Source: Novosphingobium sp. PP1Y (GTDB lineage Bacteria; Pseudomonadota; Alphaproteobacteria; Sphingomonadales; Sphingomonadaceae). From it: a DNA stretch of 64,000 nucleotides. The first letter of the stretch is position 1. Each line of letters opens with the position of its first letter. Below, in pieces: positions 59,661 through 64,000 of this stretch. The notes under the pieces are model-generated. The model was not told the origin of the DNA, did no database searches, and saw only the letters and a program-made list of their open reading frames with translations. The stretch is taken from positions 620,001-684,000 of the forward strand of contig NC_015583.1 in assembly GCF_000253255.1 (NCBI RefSeq), given 5' to 3'. The position numbers were made by a program, and so were the translations under genes.

Positions 59661-59783
59661 TGCAGGTTGTGCCGGGAGAGTTTCGATCAGGGACCGAAGT
59701 CCTGCCCGGAACGCAGTTCCAGTGGGCCTGGCGGCCGATAGGAGAGAGGGTGGTTCACCAGGCCCAAACCGGAGAAAGTTGGA

Positions 59784-60638
59784 TCAGCCCTCGTTGGTAA
59801 CGGCTGCCCGGGACTTGTCGTAAGCGCCCAGGCCCGGCTTGTAGCTCTTTTCGTCGATGAACTGGCGAATGCCTTCCTTGCGGCCTTCGGTCTTGTCATG
59901 GAAGTTGCAGGCTTCCTGCATGCGCACGAGATAGTCTTCGGCTTCGTCATAGGTCATCAACCCGACGCGGCGCACGGCATCCTTCGCGAACTTGAGCGTG
60001 ACCGGGTTCTTCTCGAGCAACATGCGCGCGACTTCCTCGGTGCGCGCTTTCAGGCGGTCCAGTGGCACGCTTTCATTCACGAGGCGCATTGCTGCGGCCT
60101 GTTTGCCATCGATCAGATCGCCGGTCAGGGTCAGCCACATGGCATCGCGCATGGGTAGAAGATCGACCACGACCTTTGTCACGCCGCCACCGGGCAGGAT
60201 CCCCCAGTTGATTTCGGAAAGGCCGAATTTCGCCTCATCGGCAGTGATTGCCAGGTCGCAGCCGAACAGCGGGCCGAAGCCGCCGCCGAAGCACCAGCCG
60301 TTGACCATCGCGATCGTCGGCTTCTGGAACCAGCGCAGGCGACGGAACCATCCGTAGCTTTCGCTTTGCGACTTGCGCACGCCGCGAAGCCCGTTTGCCT
60401 CGGTTTCACGGAAGTATTCCTTGAGATCCATGCCGGCCGACCAAGCCGATCCTTCGCCGCCAAGCACGACGACGCCCACGTCCTCGCGGAATTCCAGTTC
60501 GTCCAGCACTGCCATCATGCGTCGGTTGAGCTTGGGGCTCATCGCATTGCGCTTGGCGGGGCGCGAGAAGTAGACCCACGCAATGCCGTTGTCGATCGTG
60601 AAGGTGACGGTATCGGCTTCGTTTTCGGTTTCTGACAT
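59784..60638 (-). CDS. ferB: Feruloyl-CoA hydratase/lyase
   Basis: 284 residues from ATG 60638 (AAGGAGCCTGCCTG upstream); in-frame sequence further upstream is not protein-like. Crotonase fold with the hydroxycinnamoyl-CoA hydratase-lyase hallmark GMDLKEYFRE, KPTIAMVNGWCFGGGFGPLF for the oxyanion hole, and FGLSEINWGILPGGGVTKVV with the catalytic Glu. CoA tail-binding YLVRMQEACNFHDK follows. It hydrates feruloyl-CoA and cleaves it to vanillin and acetyl-CoA. A TGTAT-N7-ATACA operator lies 67-83 bp upstream. It is not in the ferBA operon order known in SYK-6 but is convergent with ferA. Confidence 0.94.
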   Translation of the reverse strand: MSETENEADTVTFTIDNGIAWVYFSRPAKRNAMSPKLNRRMMAVLDELEFREDVGVVVLGGEGSAWSAGMDLKEYFRETEANGLRGVRKSQSESYGWFRRLRWFQKPTIAMVNGWCFGGGFGPLFGCDLAITADEAKFGLSEINWGILPGGGVTKVVVDLLPMRDAMWLTLTGDLIDGKQAAAMRLVNESVPLDRLKARTEEVARMLLEKNPVTLKFAKDAVRRVGLMTYDEAEDYLVRMQEACNFHDKTEGRKEGIRQFIDEKSYKPGLGAYDKSRAAVTNEG

Positions 60639-60704
60639 CAGGCAGGCTCCTTGTACTTGTTGTCTTGCACCGGTCGCCAGCCATGAGTCCGGTTGGCGCC
60701 ATTG

Positions 60705-60721
60705 TGTATGCCTGTGATACA
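60705..60721. promoter_or_regulatory. TGTAT-N7-ATACA operator upstream of ferB
   Basis: TGTAT-GCCTGTG-ATACA differs from the core at 57265-57281 (TGTAT-GCCGATG-ATACA) only within the spacer. Located in the 198-bp gap between ferB and the VOC gene. Confidence 0.75.
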
Positions 60722-60836
60722 ATAGACGTGAGAATGGGAAAGCACAAGGCGCAACATTGCCAGTCTGGCCTGTGTCACCGGGCGCCGAACTGCGAAGAGC
60801 AGGGCGCAAGGCGCCGGAAGTGCAATGTAGCTGGTA

Positions 60837-61415
60837 TCAGGCCTTGGCGGGCTCGCGCTTGGGCAGGAGCGGCGCGCGCTCGAAGAACGAGAGGTCTTCC
60901 ATTTCGTACGTCGCTGGCGTGTCGGCCTCTCGCGCGTCATGGAGCCGCTTCCAGTGGGCGAAGAGGCCCATGATATGGGGCGGGTCTCCGTGTATTTCGG
61001 TGAAAACGCCATTGAGCGCGCGCGTATCGAAGTATGCCGCGTTCACCTCGTCGGCGTAGAGTTCGGTGGCCAGCTCGAAACCCATGTCGAGCCAGCGCTG
61101 GCGCTCTGCAGCAAAGTCGGAGACGAGATAGGCGACGTGGTGGAAGCCTTCCTCACCCTTGGCGAACATGTCGCGATAGATCGACTTATGGTCATCGTGC
61201 TGCTCGATGAACTGTATCATCTGGTCGCCGAGGTAGCCGAAGGCATAGGAGACGTCCGCCTCTTCGGCTGTGCCGCGATAGGTGAACTCGTCGCAATGGT
61301 GATGGCGCACCATGCAAAAAGGGCCGGCTCCGAAGGCATCGGACCACTTGCGGGCCGCCTCGTCGATGCTGCGGACGAAGTAGGCTTGCTGGAAAAACGC
61401 GCGCTTCATGCTCAT
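60837..61415 (-). CDS. VOC (glyoxalase/bleomycin-resistance) superfamily protein
   Basis: 192 residues from ATG 61415 (GGAGTAAGAGGG upstream). Paired beta-alpha-beta-beta-beta modules: FFQQAYFVRSIDEAARKWSD, AFGAGPFCMVRHHHCDEFTY, IQFIEQHDDHK, EEGFHHVAYLVSDFAAERQR, NGVFTEIHGDPPHIMGLFAHW. Likely metal ligands are His and Glu in HHVAY and VFTEIHG. The superfamily includes extradiol dioxygenases, isomerases and epimerases. It is 5 bp after the Rieske oxygenase gene, so it likely acts on that enzyme's substrate or product. Confidence 0.83.
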   Translation of the reverse strand: MSMKRAFFQQAYFVRSIDEAARKWSDAFGAGPFCMVRHHHCDEFTYRGTAEEADVSYAFGYLGDQMIQFIEQHDDHKSIYRDMFAKGEEGFHHVAYLVSDFAAERQRWLDMGFELATELYADEVNAAYFDTRALNGVFTEIHGDPPHIMGLFAHWKRLHDAREADTPATYEMEDLSFFERAPLLPKREPAKA

Positions 61416-61420
61416 CCCTC

Positions 61421-62656
61421 TTACTCCGCGGCTTCGCTGATCGGTTGCTCGGCGAAGGGTTCCAGGAGTTGTTCGACCGCCAGCCCTTCCGGTATGTGGT
61501 CTGCGCCGATGCACCGGTCCACTTCTTCGTGGAACCAGTAGATACGCCGCTCCTGGTAATTGATCATCATGCCGGTGAAACCTCCGGATTCCAGGCTGCG
61601 CTGGATAGGGCCCAGGTTCATCATGTCTTCCTGCAGGACGTCGTGGAAGATTGGCAGGAACCGGTCCCAGAAGGCGGGACGCTCGCCTTCGCCCCAGTCC
61701 GGCGCGACGTATATGGCCTGCATCGTGCAGTGACCGACCCCGTCCGGCCAGAACAGGAGAACCGGGAAGCCGGTTGGCTCGACCGGCGTGATCAGGTTGG
61801 GGAACATCATGTAGGCGACGTTGTTGAGGCGGTAGAAGTCCGGCATCGATGGGATGTCGGGTGCACCTTCGAATTCCACGAAGTTCAGGCCCTCGTTCAT
61901 TCTTTTGCGTGTCGCCATGCGCGAGTGGCCGCCTTCCATCAGCCCCATCGCGGCCGCCTTGCTGTCGAGCATGATGCCGGCATTGGTCGGGTGGATGGTG
62001 TTGATGTGATAGACCTCGAGGAAGGCGTCCATCGCCACCTTCCAGTTGCAGGCGATCGGATAGTCCTGCACGTGGACGGTGCGCAGCTTCTCCATGCCCA
62101 CGCAATCGAGTTCGGAAACGACCGGGGCAAGGTACTCCAGCAGGGGCTGCGCGTCGCGATCGAGATTGACGAAGACCCAGCCCCCCCAAGTGTCGCAAGA
62201 GGCTTCAATGAGGCCGCGTTCGGCCTTGTTGAGGCAAGCAAAGTCGCGCTCGTCGGGTACGCCCTTGAGCCTGCCGTCGAGACCGTAGGACCAACTGTGG
62301 TACTGGCAGCGCAGCAGCCTGGTGTTGCCGCTGTCGTCGCGCACCACCGGAGCGCCGCGGTGGCGGCAGGTGTTGTAGAAGGCACGCAGCTTTTCGTCTT
62401 GCCCGCGGATCAGGAGAAGCGGCACGCCCAGGCGGTCCCAGAGGCGATAGTCACCAGGCTTGCGCAAGTCCTCGTCACGACCGGCGCAGACCCAGCTTTT
62501 CGAAAGCACGTGCTTGCGTTCCAGTTCGTGGAAGTCCGGGCTGGTGTAGCGGCCGCCCGGAATCTCGGGAAGAGGAGGAAAATCAGGCCTCGGTCCGACG
62601 CGTGCAGATTCGAAATCGATGACCTTTTCGACTTCGTCATAAATGCTGCCAGACAT
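61421..62656 (-). CDS. Rieske non-heme iron oxygenase, alpha subunit
   Basis: 411 residues from ATG 62656 (AAGAGGAGAGATTG upstream). N-terminal Rieske [2Fe-2S] motif CRHRGAPVVRD...LLRCQYHSW (C-x-H ... C-x2-H), preceded by the domain opening HVLSKSWVCAGRDEDL. The catalytic domain carries the mononuclear-iron motif DAFLEVYHINTIHP. It hydroxylates or O-demethylates an aromatic using electrons from a separate reductase/ferredoxin, not encoded here. Possibilities include O-demethylation as by LigX or ring dihydroxylation; the VOC gene beside it may take the next step. Confidence 0.92.
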   Translation of the reverse strand: MSGSIYDEVEKVIDFESARVGPRPDFPPLPEIPGGRYTSPDFHELERKHVLSKSWVCAGRDEDLRKPGDYRLWDRLGVPLLLIRGQDEKLRAFYNTCRHRGAPVVRDDSGNTRLLRCQYHSWSYGLDGRLKGVPDERDFACLNKAERGLIEASCDTWGGWVFVNLDRDAQPLLEYLAPVVSELDCVGMEKLRTVHVQDYPIACNWKVAMDAFLEVYHINTIHPTNAGIMLDSKAAAMGLMEGGHSRMATRKRMNEGLNFVEFEGAPDIPSMPDFYRLNNVAYMMFPNLITPVEPTGFPVLLFWPDGVGHCTMQAIYVAPDWGEGERPAFWDRFLPIFHDVLQEDMMNLGPIQRSLESGGFTGMMINYQERRIYWFHEEVDRCIGADHIPEGLAVEQLLEPFAEQPISEAAE

Positions 62657-62923
62657 CAATCTCTCCTCTTGCCTTGATCCGGCGCTGCTTGCGGGAAACC
62701 TTAAGTATCAGAAATCATTATGTTTTATAATTCGCGCACGAGGGGTAATGGAACCTCATCATGCCATTCGACTCCACTATCGAAATGAATAGATGAGCAA
62801 GTTTCCGGTGACTGGCATGACTTGCACAATCGCAATCGAAAATAAACTGCGTTAAAGTTATATCGCCCGGCGCCAACGATCGGGCGAAGAACATACAGAA
62901 TCAATGGGAAGAGGAGTGGGACG

Positions 62924-64000
62924 ATGATTGGCACAATCTCGAAATCTCGCCGTGCAAGCCGGGCAGCCCTGTCGGGAGCCGCAGCGCTTGCTGCCATCGC
63001 ATGGGCTGCACCTGCCGCCGCGCAGGAGCAAGGCGACGATCAGTCGAAGGCTTCGCAAGCCGATGCGGGCGGGGAGCTGGGCGCGATAATCGTGACCGCG
63101 CGCCGCCGCAGCGAAACGCTGCAGAACACGCCGGTCGCAATCACCGCGATCCAGCCCGCCCAGCTCGAGGCCAAGGGCACCCTCGATATCGGCGACCTCC
63201 AGGGAACCGCGCCCAACCTGCTCATCACGCAGCAGCCGACGGGTTCATCGGCCGCCAATATCTCGATCCGCGGCATCGCTTTCGCAGACGTCGAGAAGAG
63301 CTTCGACCCGGCCGTCGGCATTTATGTCGACGACGTCTATATCGGCACTTCGACCGGGCAGTACCTTGATTTCTTCGACATCGATTCCATCGAGGTCCTG
63401 CGCGGCCCGCAGGGCACCCTTTTCGGTCGCAACACGATTGCGGGCGTCATTACCATCCAGCGCACCAAGCCGACGATGACTTTCAGCGGCAAGGGCGAGG
63501 CAAGCGTATCCAGCTACGGCACCTTCGGCTTCAAGGGCGTGCTCAACGTGCCGCTGATCGAAGACAAGCTGGGCGTGAAGCTCTTCGAGTTCCACCAGCA
63601 AACCGACGGGTACCAGAAGCACTACCTCACCGGTCAGCTCCTGGGTGCGAGCAATACCGAGAACTACGGCGCCGCGATCCGCTTCAAGCCGAACAGTTCG
63701 CTGGACATGATCCTGACGCTCGAAAAGCAGGACCAGAATTTCGAATCCTACATGGGCTCGACGATGATCCCGGGCGATGCCTTCTGCAATTTCGTGCCCG
63801 CGGGCGCCTGCGGCGGCAATCTGACCGATGACCTCTACACAGTCTATAAGGGCATCGATTCCCCGGGCTTCTACAAGGCCAAGGCTGCCACACTGAACGT
63901 GGACTGGAACACCGGGCCGGTCGATATCACTTCGGTTACGTCCTACCGCAAGAGCCGCGAGCATGTGGTTTTCGACATCGGCACGAACGGCCTGTTCATC
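62924..64000 (+). CDS. TonB-dependent receptor (3' end beyond window)
   Basis: 359 residues visible; ATG 62924 after GAAGAGGAGTGGGACG. Signal peptide about 1-33 (AAPAAAQEQ), TonB-box-like GAIIVTARRRSETLQNTPVA, plug with NISIRGIAFADVEKSFDPAV, YVDDVYIGTSTG and VEVLRGPQGTLFGRNTIAG, then the barrel start. This is the sphingomonad catabolic receptor class. Divergent from the Rieske gene by 267 bp and next to ferulate genes, it may import lignin-derived aromatics, as DdvT does in SYK-6. Truncated by the window, not by mutation. Confidence 0.94.
   Translation, partial: MIGTISKSRRASRAALSGAAALAAIAWAAPAAAQEQGDDQSKASQADAGGELGAIIVTARRRSETLQNTPVAITAIQPAQLEAKGTLDIGDLQGTAPNLLITQQPTGSSAANISIRGIAFADVEKSFDPAVGIYVDDVYIGTSTGQYLDFFDIDSIEVLRGPQGTLFGRNTIAGVITIQRTKPTMTFSGKGEASVSSYGTFGFKGVLNVPLIEDKLGVKLFEFHQQTDGYQKHYLTGQLLGASNTENYGAAIRFKPNSSLDMILTLEKQDQNFESYMGSTMIPGDAFCNFVPAGACGGNLTDDLYTVYKGIDSPGFYKAKAATLNVDWNTGPVDITSVTSYRKSREHVVFDIGTNGLFI

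Noticed and set aside
61445..62677. Plus-strand ORF (410 aa) opposite the Rieske oxygenase
   Set aside because: Antisense shadow; the Rieske and iron motifs are in the minus-strand frame.
1..64000. CRISPR arrays, insertion sequences, prophage, integrases, tRNA attachment sites
   Set aside because: I looked for tandem repeats with spacers, transposase motifs and tRNA-like stretches on both strands and saw none; a computed search would be needed to exclude small or degraded elements.

Overview
The window looks like chromosomal DNA of an alphaproteobacterium of the sphingomonad group (Novosphingobium/Sphingobium-like). GC content is high, there are several TonB-dependent receptors (TBDRs), an UrcA-family protein and carotenoid-oxygenase/lignostilbene-type genes, and a LigAB/LigM/FerA/FerB lignin toolkit of the kind known from Sphingobium sp. 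SYK-6. I see no tRNA, rRNA, CRISPR array, transposase or phage gene. The window is a chain of catabolic clusters, not core housekeeping DNA.

Layout. (1) 1-9957: a histidinol-dehydrogenase-like gene cut by the left edge, a cupin, an UrcA protein, two large exported arylsulfatases flanking a regulator with two TetR units in one chain, and small unknown genes. (2) 9958-15356: MocR regulator, MarR regulator, an OafA-type acyltransferase, and a decayed TBDR tail with a 12-G run. (3) 15592-22582: GMC oxidoreductase, lignostilbene-type carotenoid oxygenase, aldehyde dehydrogenase, Tat-exported sulfatase and a MarR regulator. (4) 22843-25477: a folate operon (short leader ORF, folD, folB, pabB). (5) 25806-47538: a purine-breakdown region. 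A LysR regulator is followed by a tightly overlapping operon: cytochrome-c-type lipoprotein, hpxX, hpxY, hpxW, ureidoglycine-glyoxylate aminotransferase, allantoinase, hpxZ, uraD, an FAD oxidoreductase, uraH. After it come a TBDR, an NCS2 purine permease, a second TBDR, and allantoate amidohydrolase in an operon with unknown exported proteins. Beside that operon are two small four-helix membrane proteins and another exported protein. (6) 47664-62656: ferulate/vanillate catabolism with C1 recycling. It contains ligA-ligB behind metF-purU, an alpha/beta hydrolase with ligM, an IclR regulator with a SnoaL-like and a MetE-like gene, vanillin dehydrogenase divergent from feruloyl-CoA synthetase (ferA), feruloyl-CoA hydratase/lyase (ferB), a VOC protein and a Rieske oxygenase. 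(7) A TBDR runs off the right edge.

How the genes fit together. Ferulate would be activated by FerA and cleaved to vanillin by FerB, oxidised to vanillate, demethylated to protocatechuate by the tetrahydrofolate-dependent LigM, and ring-opened by LigAB. MetF, PurU and FolD handle the methyl group carried off on tetrahydrofolate, and FolB/PabB make the carrier. A palindrome of form TGTAT-N7-ATACA occurs twice between vanillin dehydrogenase and ferA, once upstream of ferB, and in a one-base variant upstream of the distant carotenoid oxygenase. This suggests one regulon. The purine genes describe a route from urate through allantoin, allantoate and ureidoglycine to oxalurate and oxalate. No classical urate oxidase is visible; an FAD oxidoreductase sits exactly where that enzyme is needed. 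The least explained part is the set of exported proteins whose predicted mature N-terminus is His-His, with CopD-like small membrane proteins, built around the allantoate amidohydrolase gene.
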